A program made the position numbers and the translations under genes. 64,000 bases of DNA from Flagellimonas hadalis (GTDB lineage Bacteria > Bacteroidota > Bacteroidia > Flavobacteriales > Flavobacteriaceae): the NCBI RefSeq assembly GCF_007785775.2, contig NZ_VNIK02000002.1, forward strand, positions 1 to 64,000, given 5' to 3'. The notes under the pieces are model-generated. The model was given only the letters and a program-made list of their open reading frames with translations. It had not been told where the DNA came from and searched no databases. Shown in pieces: positions 36,511 to 46,299 of this stretch (position 1 is the first letter of the stretch; each line of letters begins with the position of its first letter).

Positions 36511-38910
36511 TTACTCTGTACGCAAACTTTTTACGGGGTTGGACCTTGCAGCTTTTATGGCCTGAAAGCTCACGGTAATGACCGTGACCAGCATGGCCCC
36601 TAGCATGGCAAGACCAAAGATCCACCACTTCAAGATGACACGGTAGGGATACTCCTGCAACCATCCGTTCATAACATAATAGGCAATGGGGACGGCAATG
36701 AAACAGGAGATGATGACCAGTTTTAAAAAGTCTTTGGAAAGCATGTTCCAGACATTGAAAATGGAGGCGCCCAAAACCTTGCGGACCCCAATTTCCTTGG
36801 TACGCTGTTCCGCCACAAAGGAAGTAAGACCGAAAAGCCCCAAGCAACTGATCAAAATGGCAAGGGCCGTAAAGATGCCGGAGAGGGTGCCAATACGCAC
36901 CTCAGAAGCAAATTTTTCCCCATATTCCTCGTCCACAAAATCATATTGGAAAGGAATGTTGGGAAAATGTTCCTTGAATACTCGCTCAATGACGGCAATG
37001 TTCTGACTGGCACTTTGGTTGGGGTTCAACCTCATGTTGTAATAGGAACCATTGCCATACTTATCGAAAACGTACATACCCTGTTTTACAGGTTCATAGG
37101 GCGATTGGGCAATCATGTCCTCCACCACGCCAATGATCTTCATGGGCGTTGCGGGGTCCTCTTCATCATCATCTTTGATGAATTGGCCCACTGGGTTTTT
37201 CAGCCCCATGTATTTGACCGCGGTCTCATTGATGAGCACTGCATTGGAATCCGATGGGAACTCCCTGGAAAAATCCCTTCCCTGAACAATCTTCAAGTTA
37301 AGGCTTTTGGCATATTCAGGGGAAACCTCGGTCCAAGCAAGATCTTCCTGAAAACCCTCCGGTTTGCCTTCCCAGACAAACCCGCTCCGGTTGGACCAAA
37401 TATTGGTGGTCGGGGCGCTGGAGGTAGACATCTCCATGACCGCACCAGAAGCGATGAACTCATCCCGCATCAATTCAAACTTGCCCGTGAAATCTTGACT
37501 CATGGTCGGAATCTGGATCAGACCTTCTTTATCATACCCAATGGGCCTGTTCTTGGCGTAGTTGATCTGTTGCATCACGATCACGGTGCCGATGATAAAG
37601 GCCACCGATACCGTAAATTGGACGACCACTAGGATCTTTCTGGGCAATCCGGAATGCTTCCCGGCCTTGAAGGTGCCTTTCAGCACATCCACGGGCCTAA
37701 AGGACGACAGATAAAGGGCGGGATAACTGCCCGCCAGCAAAGCGGTGAACAGAATGAAGACCAACGACACCACCCAAAACCCAATGGAAGCCCATGGGAA
37801 TGACATTTCTTTCTTGGCAAGGTCGTTGAACCCGTTCAAGGATAGGACAACAATGAGCACGGCAATGCCAAAAGCGAAAAGCACCACCAAAAAGGATTCG
37901 CCCAAAAATTGGTTGATCAGTTGACGACGCTGGGAGCCAATGGATTTTCGGATGCCCACTTCCTTGGCCCTTTTCTCGGACCGGGCCGTGCTAAGGTTCA
38001 TAAAGTTGATGCAGGCCAATAGCAGTACAAAAGCACCGATGATGGCAAAAAGCCAAACATATTTGATGCGTCCGCCAACCTGTTTCCCGTTTTCAAAATT
38101 GCCACGCAGATACCAATCCTTCATAGGGAAGAGAAACAATTGCGGGTTGAATTCCTCCGTATTTTTGTTGAGGGTCTTCTTTACATCTTTTATGGTGGAA
38201 GTTACCCGTTCCATGGTAGTGTTGTCGGCAATCTGCACGAACATTTGGAAAGAGTTGTTCCCCCATTGGTCCTCGGCATTTTTTATCCATTCATTCACCG
38301 AGACATATTTGTCCCAAGGCATGATGAATTGAGCATCGCTAAAAGAATTGTTGAAAGGAATGTCCTCATACACGCCGGTTACCATCATATCATATTGGCT
38401 ATTGACTTCTATAACCTTACCAATGGGGTCTTCGCTCCCAAAAAGGGCATTGGCTGTCGATTCGTTCAGCATGATGGAGTTGATTTCCCTCACACCGTCC
38501 TTTTCGCCTTTGAGGATGTTGAGGTCCAGCATTTCAGGTGCTTCGCGCTGCATAAAGTTGCCATCCCGAGATATGCTGGTTTCCTTATATTTCAAGTATT
38601 GGGAATTGTTCCAAGAGGACATCACCAAATGCTCAAAATTGTCCATATAGCCATCCCTAAAAGCTTTTTCCAATGGCCGGGGAATGGCCGGCCCGGTCCC
38701 GGTCTGCCCATTAAAGGTCTGTGACTGAAAAATTTGCGCGATTTTGTCCTTGTGGGAAAAGTAGTTGTTATGGCTGAGTTCGTCCCTCACCCACAAGCCT
38801 ATGATGAGGGTCACGGCCATGCCCAGCGCAAGCCCCCCCACATTGATAACGGTATAGGCCTTGTTCTTGGTAAGGTTCCTCCACGCAATTTTTAGATAGT
38901 TCTTGAACAT
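36511..38910 (-). CDS. FtsX/MacB-like ABC permease P5 of the array
   Basis: A 799-residue two-half permease. Coupling motifs are KEVGIRKSIGSQRRQ (about 317) and KEIGVRKVLGASIFN (about 708). The second periplasmic domain contains an acidic insertion, KDDDEEDPATPM, just before the conserved IIGVVEDM strand; the siblings lack it. It could be a cation or cationic-peptide contact, but that is speculation. The C-terminus is NPVKSLRTE. The gap to P6 is 12 bp. Confidence 0.94.
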   Translation of the reverse strand: MFKNYLKIAWRNLTKNKAYTVINVGGLALGMAVTLIIGLWVRDELSHNNYFSHKDKIAQIFQSQTFNGQTGTGPAIPRPLEKAFRDGYMDNFEHLVMSSWNNSQYLKYKETSISRDGNFMQREAPEMLDLNILKGEKDGVREINSIMLNESTANALFGSEDPIGKVIEVNSQYDMMVTGVYEDIPFNNSFSDAQFIMPWDKYVSVNEWIKNAEDQWGNNSFQMFVQIADNTTMERVTSTIKDVKKTLNKNTEEFNPQLFLFPMKDWYLRGNFENGKQVGGRIKYVWLFAIIGAFVLLLACINFMNLSTARSEKRAKEVGIRKSIGSQRRQLINQFLGESFLVVLFAFGIAVLIVVLSLNGFNDLAKKEMSFPWASIGFWVVSLVFILFTALLAGSYPALYLSSFRPVDVLKGTFKAGKHSGLPRKILVVVQFTVSVAFIIGTVIVMQQINYAKNRPIGYDKEGLIQIPTMSQDFTGKFELMRDEFIASGAVMEMSTSSAPTTNIWSNRSGFVWEGKPEGFQEDLAWTEVSPEYAKSLNLKIVQGRDFSREFPSDSNAVLINETAVKYMGLKNPVGQFIKDDDEEDPATPMKIIGVVEDMIAQSPYEPVKQGMYVFDKYGNGSYYNMRLNPNQSASQNIAVIERVFKEHFPNIPFQYDFVDEEYGEKFASEVRIGTLSGIFTALAILISCLGLFGLTSFVAEQRTKEIGVRKVLGASIFNVWNMLSKDFLKLVIISCFIAVPIAYYVMNGWLQEYPYRVILKWWIFGLAMLGAMLVTVITVSFQAIKAARSNPVKSLRTE

Positions 38911-38934
38911 GATTTTTCGTTTTTGATTGATGGG

Positions 38935-41367
38935 TTATTCGGTTCTCAGACTTTTTACAGGATTGGCCACGGCGGCTTTTATACTTTGATAACTGACCGT
39001 CAAGAGAGCAACGCCCACGGCCATGAGGGCAGATAGCGCAAAGATCCACCAAGGGATGTCGATACGGTACGAGAAATCCTGTAGCCAGCGGTCCATGGCA
39101 TACCAGCCCAAGGGCAGGGCGATGATGACCGACAGCCCAACAAGCCTTAGGAAATCCATGGAAAGTCGGTAAACGATTTGACCCACACCTGCACCCAATA
39201 CTTTCCGCACGCCGATTTCCTTCACCCTCTTTTGTGCATTGAAGGCCGCCAGACCAAGAAGGCCCAAACAGGCAATGATGATGGAAAGTACCGTAAAGAT
39301 CATGAAGATCTGGCCCAAACGTTGCTCCGCATCATAACTGGTGTTGAAGGAATCGTCCATAAAATAATGCTCAAAAGGCTGCGCAGGTGCCATATCGTTC
39401 CAAATCCCCTCTATTTCCGAAAGGGTTCGGGAAACATCCCCACCATGGAGCTTTATGGCCAAATTGCCGGCAAAGTCCGAGCCGTAGAACAGGCCCAGGG
39501 CACTTACTTCGTCCCTGAGGCTCTCGAAATGGAAATCCTTCACGACACCTATGACAGTACCGATGGAGCCATTGTCAAAATCATCGACAAACTGTGAACC
39601 TATCACTTCTTCAATGGATTTTCCCAAAACCGCAACGGCCTTTTCATTGAGCAAGATGGCAGAGGAATCGGTGGCAAAATGTTCAATATCAAAATTTCTT
39701 CCGGCAACCATGTCCAACCCAATGGTGGAGAGGTAATCCTCGTCCACTCGCCATTGCTGCATGTTCAGGGCTTTTTCCATGCTTTGGTCCTCTGCGCGCA
39801 AAAAAGTGCCACTGCTCCTAGCCGAAGGAGTGGGCAAAAAACTGCTCAAAGTGGCCGTGTTGACTTGGCTGAGCTGGGAGACGGCATCTTTGAAAGCCTG
39901 TCTTTTACCTTCAAGGGCATTGACTCCTTGAACAATCAGCACTTGGTTTTTGGCATATCCCAAATCTTTACCTTGAATAAATCGCAATTGTTGAAAGACC
40001 GTGAGGGTTCCCATGATCAAAAACACCGAAATGGAAAACTGCAGGATAACGAGGACATTCCGCACGCGGCCCCCGCCCACAGATTGGTCTCCCTGTCCCT
40101 TGAGCACCTTGGCGGCCACAAAACGGGACATAAAAAGTGCGGGATAGCTTCCGGACAGGAACCCCAATGCCAAAGCAGCCAATAAAAGGATTGACCAAAA
40201 CAGGGGATTGGATATGGGCAGGGACAGGTCCTTCCCGCTCAAGTCATTATATAAGGGGAGAACGGCCGATGCAATGATCACCGCGACCACGAGGGACCCC
40301 AAAGCAATCAATGCCGATTCCGTCAAGAATTGCCCGATAAGGCTTTTGCGCTGTGACCCCAAGGTTTTTCGGATGCCCACTTCCTTTGCCCTTTTGAGGG
40401 AATGCGCCGTGGAAAGGTTCATAAAGTTGACACTTGCCAGAACCAATAGGATAAGGGCAATGGCCCCAAGGATATAAACGTTCTTGATGTCGCTCACGGC
40501 ACTGAACTCCGGACTTCTTCTGGAATACAAATGGATGTCCTCCATAGGGATTGTGGAGTAGCGCATGTAATTTCCCGAATCTATGAACTGCTGCTCCGTA
40601 ATGCCCGGGAAAAATGTCTGGGCGTAGGGAATGACATATTTGCCCACCATTTCCTGCAATTGTTCATGGATATCCTCGGCCTTGGCGCCTGGGGTCATTT
40701 TGATAAGGGTATAATAGTTGTGACTTCCCCATTCGGCCAGTTGGGCATCCTCATATCCTGCCATGGAAAGGAAAAGGCTCCGATCATTGAGAAATGAATT
40801 GTTGGGAAGATCTTCCATAACCCCTGTTACCGTAAAGACTTCGTTGTCGTTCAGTACCAGGGTCTTTCCAATAGCTTGATCGATCGGGAAGTGTTTTTCG
40901 GCGGCGGTCCTCGTCATCACCAACGTATTGGGTTCCGTCAAGGCGGTCCTTTCGTCCCCATACAACAATTCCACCCCCAGCATCTTAAAAAAAGTGGAAT
41001 CGGCATAGGTCGACGAGGCTTCGCGTACGTTGCTGAGGGCTTCTTGGGTGCGGACAAATGTACTGCCAATGCCCCTGAACCTAGTGGTGAGTTCCACTTC
41101 AGGGATGTCGTTCAGCACAGCTTGGGCCATGGGAGCGGAAACTTCGGCAAGGGCTTCTTCCTTGCCGCCAAATTTCATATCGGCATTGAGCCGATAGATG
41201 CGCTCCGAATCGGCAAACATGGTGTCGTGGCTCAGCTCATCATGGATGTAAAGCCCGAGCAAAAGCCCACCAGCCATTCCTATAGCTAATCCAAATGTAT
41301 TGAGGAAGGTGAGGAATGGCTGTTTTTTCAGGCTTCTCCAGGCTATTTTTAGATTGTTCTTGAACAT
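38935..41367 (-). CDS. FtsX/MacB-like ABC permease P4 of the array
   Basis: An 810-residue permease with the shared layout. Coupling motifs are KEVGIRKTLGSQRKS (about 329) and KEIGVRKVLGAGVGQ (about 719). The Gly-rich first helix (GLAIGMAGGLLLGLYI) differs from the siblings. The periplasmic pattern GTVIGVVKDFHFESL is intact and the C-terminus is NPVKSLRTE. Gaps are 24 bp to P5 and 25 bp to P3. Confidence 0.94.
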   Translation of the reverse strand: MFKNNLKIAWRSLKKQPFLTFLNTFGLAIGMAGGLLLGLYIHDELSHDTMFADSERIYRLNADMKFGGKEEALAEVSAPMAQAVLNDIPEVELTTRFRGIGSTFVRTQEALSNVREASSTYADSTFFKMLGVELLYGDERTALTEPNTLVMTRTAAEKHFPIDQAIGKTLVLNDNEVFTVTGVMEDLPNNSFLNDRSLFLSMAGYEDAQLAEWGSHNYYTLIKMTPGAKAEDIHEQLQEMVGKYVIPYAQTFFPGITEQQFIDSGNYMRYSTIPMEDIHLYSRRSPEFSAVSDIKNVYILGAIALILLVLASVNFMNLSTAHSLKRAKEVGIRKTLGSQRKSLIGQFLTESALIALGSLVVAVIIASAVLPLYNDLSGKDLSLPISNPLFWSILLLAALALGFLSGSYPALFMSRFVAAKVLKGQGDQSVGGGRVRNVLVILQFSISVFLIMGTLTVFQQLRFIQGKDLGYAKNQVLIVQGVNALEGKRQAFKDAVSQLSQVNTATLSSFLPTPSARSSGTFLRAEDQSMEKALNMQQWRVDEDYLSTIGLDMVAGRNFDIEHFATDSSAILLNEKAVAVLGKSIEEVIGSQFVDDFDNGSIGTVIGVVKDFHFESLRDEVSALGLFYGSDFAGNLAIKLHGGDVSRTLSEIEGIWNDMAPAQPFEHYFMDDSFNTSYDAEQRLGQIFMIFTVLSIIIACLGLLGLAAFNAQKRVKEIGVRKVLGAGVGQIVYRLSMDFLRLVGLSVIIALPLGWYAMDRWLQDFSYRIDIPWWIFALSALMAVGVALLTVSYQSIKAAVANPVKSLRTE

Positions 41368-41392
41368 GGTGGTTCGTTTTTTTGGTTGCTGT

Positions 41393-43807
41393 TTATTCTG
41401 CCCTCAATGTTTTGGCGGGGTTAGTCAATGCGGCACGTATGGATTGAAAACTTACTGTCAATAATGCGATCAACAGGGCCAAAAGCCCGGCCAATAGAAA
41501 AGTTCCCCATGAGATATGGACCCTGTATGCAAAATCCTCCAGCCATCGGCCCATCATATACCAACCTATGGGGATGGCGATGATGATCGACAATAGGATC
41601 AATTTCATGAAATCCATGGTGAGCAGCTGATAAATGCTTTTGAAGGGAGCTCCAAGAACCAAACGGATACTGATTTCCTTTTTCCGTTGTTCCACCAAGA
41701 ATGCGGAGAGGGCGAAGAGTCCCAAACAGGCCACAAAAATGGCGAACAGGGCAAAACTGTTGAATATTTTCCCCATACGCTGGACATCGTCGTGCATGTG
41801 GGCAAATTCCTGGTCCAGAAAGGTATATTCAAAGGCCTGTTGCGGCACATATTGTTGCCAGATTGCTTGTATGTCACGGATGGCGTTCGCGGCTTCGCTA
41901 CTGTTCAGTTTGACGGACACCATGCTGGGGCTGTCGCCAATGACCAGGGAAACAGGGGCAATATCCTCTTTAAGGTTCTTGAAATGGAAATCCTCCACCA
42001 CCCCGATGATGGTCCAGTCCTCCCCGTTGTTGATGCGTTTTCCTATTGGATCCTCAAAACCCAGTTCCTTGGCCATGGTGGAATTGATCACAATAGCGGA
42101 TGAATCGCTGGCAAAATCCTTCGAAAAGCCGCGTCCCTCCTTCAATTGCAACCCAAGCGTGTTGATGTAATCGTGGTCCACACGCCATATCTGTGCGGGC
42201 ACTGAAATTTCCTGCCTTCCGTTGGAGATTGCCCCGAAAGTGTTCCCGTTCCGCTTGGTGCCCTCAATGGGAAGGTAATCGCTTATGGAAACCGCCTTCA
42301 CATCGGACAGCCCAAGAAGCCTTTCTTTGAAGGACTGCGAGTTGTCCTTTAGAAGATTGGTCCCTTTTATGACCAGTACTTGATCTTTGTTGAAGCCCAA
42401 TTTCTTGTCCAAAATGAAATTCATTTGGTTGTAGATGATCAAGGTGCCGATGATCAACACCACTGAGGTGGTAAATTGGACAACGACCAGACCACTACGG
42501 AGTTTGCCGCTTTTGCTCCCGGTGCTCAGGGTGCCCTTGAGCACGTTCACCGGTTTGAAGGCGGAGAGGTAAAAGGCGGGATAAAGACCGGCCATGATCC
42601 CAACGAACAAGGCCGCCAGTGCAATGGTGGGCAAGAACCACCAGGCCGACCAGGGCATGACGATGCTTTTGGCCGCAATGGTATTGAAGGTGGGAAGCAA
42701 CAGCCAAGCCAGAAAAACTCCGATAACAAAGGAAATGAGGCTATAGATGACAGATTCGGTCAGGAACTGGCCCACTAAATGGCTTTTAAAGGCACCAACA
42801 GTTTTTTTGAGCCCCACCTCTTTGGCCCTGTTAGCGGATTTTGCAGTGGACAGATTGATGAAATTGATTACCGCCAACAAGAGTACAAACCCGGCAATGG
42901 CAGCAAACAACCAAACAAAACGGATGTCGCCATGTTTTAGCCCATCACCCATTTTGGCATCAGATCTTAGGTGAATGTCCGCAATGGGCTGTAGTTTGTA
43001 TTCCAACGTTTTTAAAACTTCCATGAATTCCTCTCCCCTCATTCTTTCCTTATATGCCGGGATGACATATTGCTCGAGAATGGAACGCATTTTCTTCTCC
43101 AAGGCCGCCACATCCGCTTTGTCATCGAGCAACAGATAGGTGAAGTAATTGCTGTTGGACCAGCTCATGTTAGTGTCCTCGATGGCCAGAAGAAAATCGA
43201 AATCGAGGTGGGTTTTCTTTGAAAGGTCTTCCTTTATGACCCCGGTCACCGTGTAAGGTCGGGTGGAGTTATCGTCCAAATAGACGGTTTTCCCCACAGC
43301 ATTGCCCTCTGGGAAATATTTGGCGGCCTTTTTGGCTGTCATCACCACGCTTCCGGGATTGGTCAAAAGGTTCTCCGGCGTGCCCTCGGACAGTTCAAGT
43401 TCCAAAATATCGAAAACCTGCTGGTCTGCATAGATGAAGCCTTCCTCAAAATTGTTCTGGGAGGTCCCGGCGGCCCGCAATGGTCTTCTTCCGGCACCAA
43501 AAAGCTCGCTGGTGTTTATTTTGCCTGCCTTCAGCACTTCCGGAAAGGTGGCTTCCAAGGTTTCGGCGAACGGGAGTTGAAAATGGACGCTCTTCAATTG
43601 CTCGCCTCCCATAACGCCCTGCATCACCACACGGTAAATCCGGTTCTTGTTCCGGTAATGGGTGTCGTAGCTCAGCTCGTTCCCAATAAAAAGGGCAATC
43701 AGAAGACAAGCGGCTATACCTACGGCAAAACCACCAATTTTAATGGTGGTAAAAAGCTTGTCCTTTTTGATGTTGCGCCAAGCGATTCGTAAATGGTTTT
43801 TAAACAT
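41393..43807 (-). CDS. FtsX/MacB-like ABC permease P3 of the array, altered coupling motifs
   Basis: An 804-residue permease with the shared layout. Both coupling motifs depart from the family: the first reads KEVGLKKTVGAFKSH (about 331), and the second reads KEISIRLVLGAPFKS (about 714), with Ser for Gly and Leu for the Lys after Arg. These residues would touch the ATPase in MacB-type exporters, so the partner or efficiency may differ. The periplasmic strand WTIIGVVEDFHFKNL is normal. The C-terminus is NPAKTLRAE. Confidence 0.93.
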   Translation of the reverse strand: MFKNHLRIAWRNIKKDKLFTTIKIGGFAVGIAACLLIALFIGNELSYDTHYRNKNRIYRVVMQGVMGGEQLKSVHFQLPFAETLEATFPEVLKAGKINTSELFGAGRRPLRAAGTSQNNFEEGFIYADQQVFDILELELSEGTPENLLTNPGSVVMTAKKAAKYFPEGNAVGKTVYLDDNSTRPYTVTGVIKEDLSKKTHLDFDFLLAIEDTNMSWSNSNYFTYLLLDDKADVAALEKKMRSILEQYVIPAYKERMRGEEFMEVLKTLEYKLQPIADIHLRSDAKMGDGLKHGDIRFVWLFAAIAGFVLLLAVINFINLSTAKSANRAKEVGLKKTVGAFKSHLVGQFLTESVIYSLISFVIGVFLAWLLLPTFNTIAAKSIVMPWSAWWFLPTIALAALFVGIMAGLYPAFYLSAFKPVNVLKGTLSTGSKSGKLRSGLVVVQFTTSVVLIIGTLIIYNQMNFILDKKLGFNKDQVLVIKGTNLLKDNSQSFKERLLGLSDVKAVSISDYLPIEGTKRNGNTFGAISNGRQEISVPAQIWRVDHDYINTLGLQLKEGRGFSKDFASDSSAIVINSTMAKELGFEDPIGKRINNGEDWTIIGVVEDFHFKNLKEDIAPVSLVIGDSPSMVSVKLNSSEAANAIRDIQAIWQQYVPQQAFEYTFLDQEFAHMHDDVQRMGKIFNSFALFAIFVACLGLFALSAFLVEQRKKEISIRLVLGAPFKSIYQLLTMDFMKLILLSIIIAIPIGWYMMGRWLEDFAYRVHISWGTFLLAGLLALLIALLTVSFQSIRAALTNPAKTLRAE

Positions 43808-43829
43808 GATGATTGTTTTTTGATGATGT

Positions 43830-43885
43830 TGATGATGTCAGTTCATTCGGTCCGCAAACTTTTTATGGGATTGGTCAATGCGGCC
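43830..43885 (-). repeat. 56-bp junction repeat at the P2 3' end
   Basis: Matches 46244-46299 (P1 3' end) with three differences. It includes the stop codon and 13 untranslated bases as well as the last 14 codons. Confidence 0.8.
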
Positions 43886-46230
43886 TTCAATGCTTGATAG
43901 ATAATGGTAATCAGGGTGATGGCCATCACAACGGCGACCGCCACAACAAAGATCCACCAGCTTATATTGGTACGGTACTCAAAGTTTTCCAGCCATCTGT
44001 CCATAAAATACCAAGCCACTGGTGCGGCGATGAGCCCAGCTATGATGATCAGCTTGAAAAAATCCTGGACCACAATGCCCACCAAATGCTGTATGCTGCC
44101 CCCCAAAACTTTCCGGATGCCTATTTCCTTGGTCTTTTGAACTATGAAAAATAGGATAAGACCATAAATACCCAAACAACCGATGAAAATGGCAAGTCCC
44201 GAGAAAACGCCGATCAGTGATAAAAACCGTTGTTCTGATTCATAAAGCTGCGCGACACGGTCATCTAAAAAGGCATACTCAAAAATATAATCGGGAAAGG
44301 CGGCAGACCATTCCCTTTCAATATGTTGCAAGGCACCTTTAGCATTTGCCAAATTGATTTTTATTGCCAAATCTGTATAAAGCATTGGATGTGGAGCAAT
44401 AAAAATGGGATTGATTTTGGAATGAAAATCTTCATCATGAAAATCAGCGACTACCCCTACAATCCTTCCCTTGACCAAATCACCATTGATGATGATTGAC
44501 TTGTCCAGGGCTTCTTGTGGATTGGAAAGGCCAACCTTCCGAACAAAATCTTCATTGACGATGACTTCGTACACAGAATCCTTTTCATAAAATTCCCTGC
44601 CAGCCACCAATTTCAGGTTGAAGACATCCAAATAATTTTTGTCACCTGCCTTTACCAGAAGATTAAATTCTTCTGATTCAGGGTTATTGTTGAACTTTAC
44701 ACTGGTCCCCCATGAGTTGTTACCAGCTCCTGGGGACGCAAAGCAGGCCGTAACAATTTCCACACCAGAATTTTTTGTAATCCGATCTTTAAGGCCTTGA
44801 AGTTTAATGGATTCAATATCATCAGGTATTTCTACCATCACAATGCTCTCCTTTTCAAAACCGAGATCGGAATTGATGGCGTATTTCAATTGTTTTCCTA
44901 CCACTATGGTACCAATGATCAGCACAATGGAAATGACAAATTGCGTGACCACCAATGTTTTTCGGGTGAGATATCCACCCGCATCGTTTTGGGATATCTT
45001 TCTTTTTAGGGCCAAGACGGGAGCTATGCGCGTCAAGATGGCTCCAGGATAACTTCCGGACAAGAATGTGACCAATGCCAAAATGGAAAGGACAAAAACA
45101 AAGAACTTGACATTCAAGAGTTCCTTGAAAGAAAGTTCCAGGTCAAAAACAGCATTGAAGGAAGGCAGTGCCAAAAGACATAGGCCAGCGCCCAACACCA
45201 AGGCGGAAATGCAAATGATGAAGGTTTCGGCCATGAACTGCCAGAACAACTGTCCCTTAAAACTGCCCAGCACCTTGCGCACCCCGACTTCCTTGGAACG
45301 ATAGGTGGATTGTGCGGTTGATATGTTGATAAAGTTGATGCTGGCCACGATAAGGATAAAAAGGCCCACAAAGGAAAATATCCAAAGCGTTTTGGGATCC
45401 ATACCTCCCTCATAGCGTTTGTCGAAATGGACGTCCGATAGCTGCTGCAATTTATAGCGGTGCACATTTTTGTGTACGGGCCTGAATTTTTGGACATATC
45501 CTTTGAGTTGTTCCTCGATCTGCGCAATATCTTGGTTTGGGCGCATGAGCACATAACAGTGCAGTGAAGAGTTGATTCCTCCCCAGTTTTCGGATGACGT
45601 AAATTCATCATAGCTTTTCAATGTCTCGAAGGACACAAAAATTTGGGATTGGGTCAACGTTGTTTTGGGCAGGTCCTTCAGCACTCCGGTAACACGGATG
45701 GTCTCACTGTTCTCCAAAACAAAAGTCTGGTTGATGGGATCGGTATCGCCGAAAATTGTGTTGGCCAGCTGTTCAGTGATCAAGGCCGTGTTGGGTTCCG
45801 ATATGGGCGCTCCATTGGTGCCATCTATCAAAGGATAGTTGAATATTTCAAAAAATCCAGTTTCGGTGAAGGCCACATCGACCTTGAACTGTTTTTTCCC
45901 AGTTCCGTTTTCAGTGGTCACCAGCCAATCATCCTTGGTCACATTCTTGGCCACGATTTCGGCATAATCGTAATCTTGCTTGAATGCATTGGCAAAACCA
46001 GGGGGCACGGCCGCTTCGTAATCGATGATGTCCCTGTGCTCTTCTGTATTTACCCTGTAGATGCGCTCAGCGTTAGCATGGAAATTATCGTACCGTAAAT
46101 GGTGGCTCACAAAAAGAAAAACCAAAATGCTGCAACCAAAGCCGAGGGATAGGCCAAAAATGTTGATAAAGGCAAAGCCCTTCCTTTTGGTAAGGCTTCT
46201 CCAGGCGATTTTGAAATGGTTTTTGATCAT
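43843..46230 (-). CDS. FtsX/MacB-like ABC permease P2 of the array
   Basis: A 795-residue permease with the shared layout. Coupling motifs are KEVGVRKVLGSFKGQ (about 317) and KEIGIRKVLGGSIQH (about 705). The start is MIKNHFKIAWRSLTKR. Its 3' end and the intergenic bases after it (43830-43885) match those of P1 at 53 of 56 positions, so this end was duplicated or converted recently. The C-terminus is NPIKSLRTE. Confidence 0.94.
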   Translation of the reverse strand: MIKNHFKIAWRSLTKRKGFAFINIFGLSLGFGCSILVFLFVSHHLRYDNFHANAERIYRVNTEEHRDIIDYEAAVPPGFANAFKQDYDYAEIVAKNVTKDDWLVTTENGTGKKQFKVDVAFTETGFFEIFNYPLIDGTNGAPISEPNTALITEQLANTIFGDTDPINQTFVLENSETIRVTGVLKDLPKTTLTQSQIFVSFETLKSYDEFTSSENWGGINSSLHCYVLMRPNQDIAQIEEQLKGYVQKFRPVHKNVHRYKLQQLSDVHFDKRYEGGMDPKTLWIFSFVGLFILIVASINFINISTAQSTYRSKEVGVRKVLGSFKGQLFWQFMAETFIICISALVLGAGLCLLALPSFNAVFDLELSFKELLNVKFFVFVLSILALVTFLSGSYPGAILTRIAPVLALKRKISQNDAGGYLTRKTLVVTQFVISIVLIIGTIVVGKQLKYAINSDLGFEKESIVMVEIPDDIESIKLQGLKDRITKNSGVEIVTACFASPGAGNNSWGTSVKFNNNPESEEFNLLVKAGDKNYLDVFNLKLVAGREFYEKDSVYEVIVNEDFVRKVGLSNPQEALDKSIIINGDLVKGRIVGVVADFHDEDFHSKINPIFIAPHPMLYTDLAIKINLANAKGALQHIEREWSAAFPDYIFEYAFLDDRVAQLYESEQRFLSLIGVFSGLAIFIGCLGIYGLILFFIVQKTKEIGIRKVLGGSIQHLVGIVVQDFFKLIIIAGLIAAPVAWYFMDRWLENFEYRTNISWWIFVVAVAVVMAITLITIIYQALKAALTNPIKSLRTE

Positions 46231-46243
46231 GATGGTTATTTTT

Positions 46244-46299
46244 TGATGATGTCAATTCATTCGGTCCGCAAACTTTTTACGGGATTGGTCAATGCAGCC
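46244..46299 (-). repeat. 56-bp junction repeat at the P1 3' end
   Basis: Partner of 43830-43885. Two of the three mismatches fall inside codons and one in the spacer, so selection on protein alone does not explain the similarity. Confidence 0.8.
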
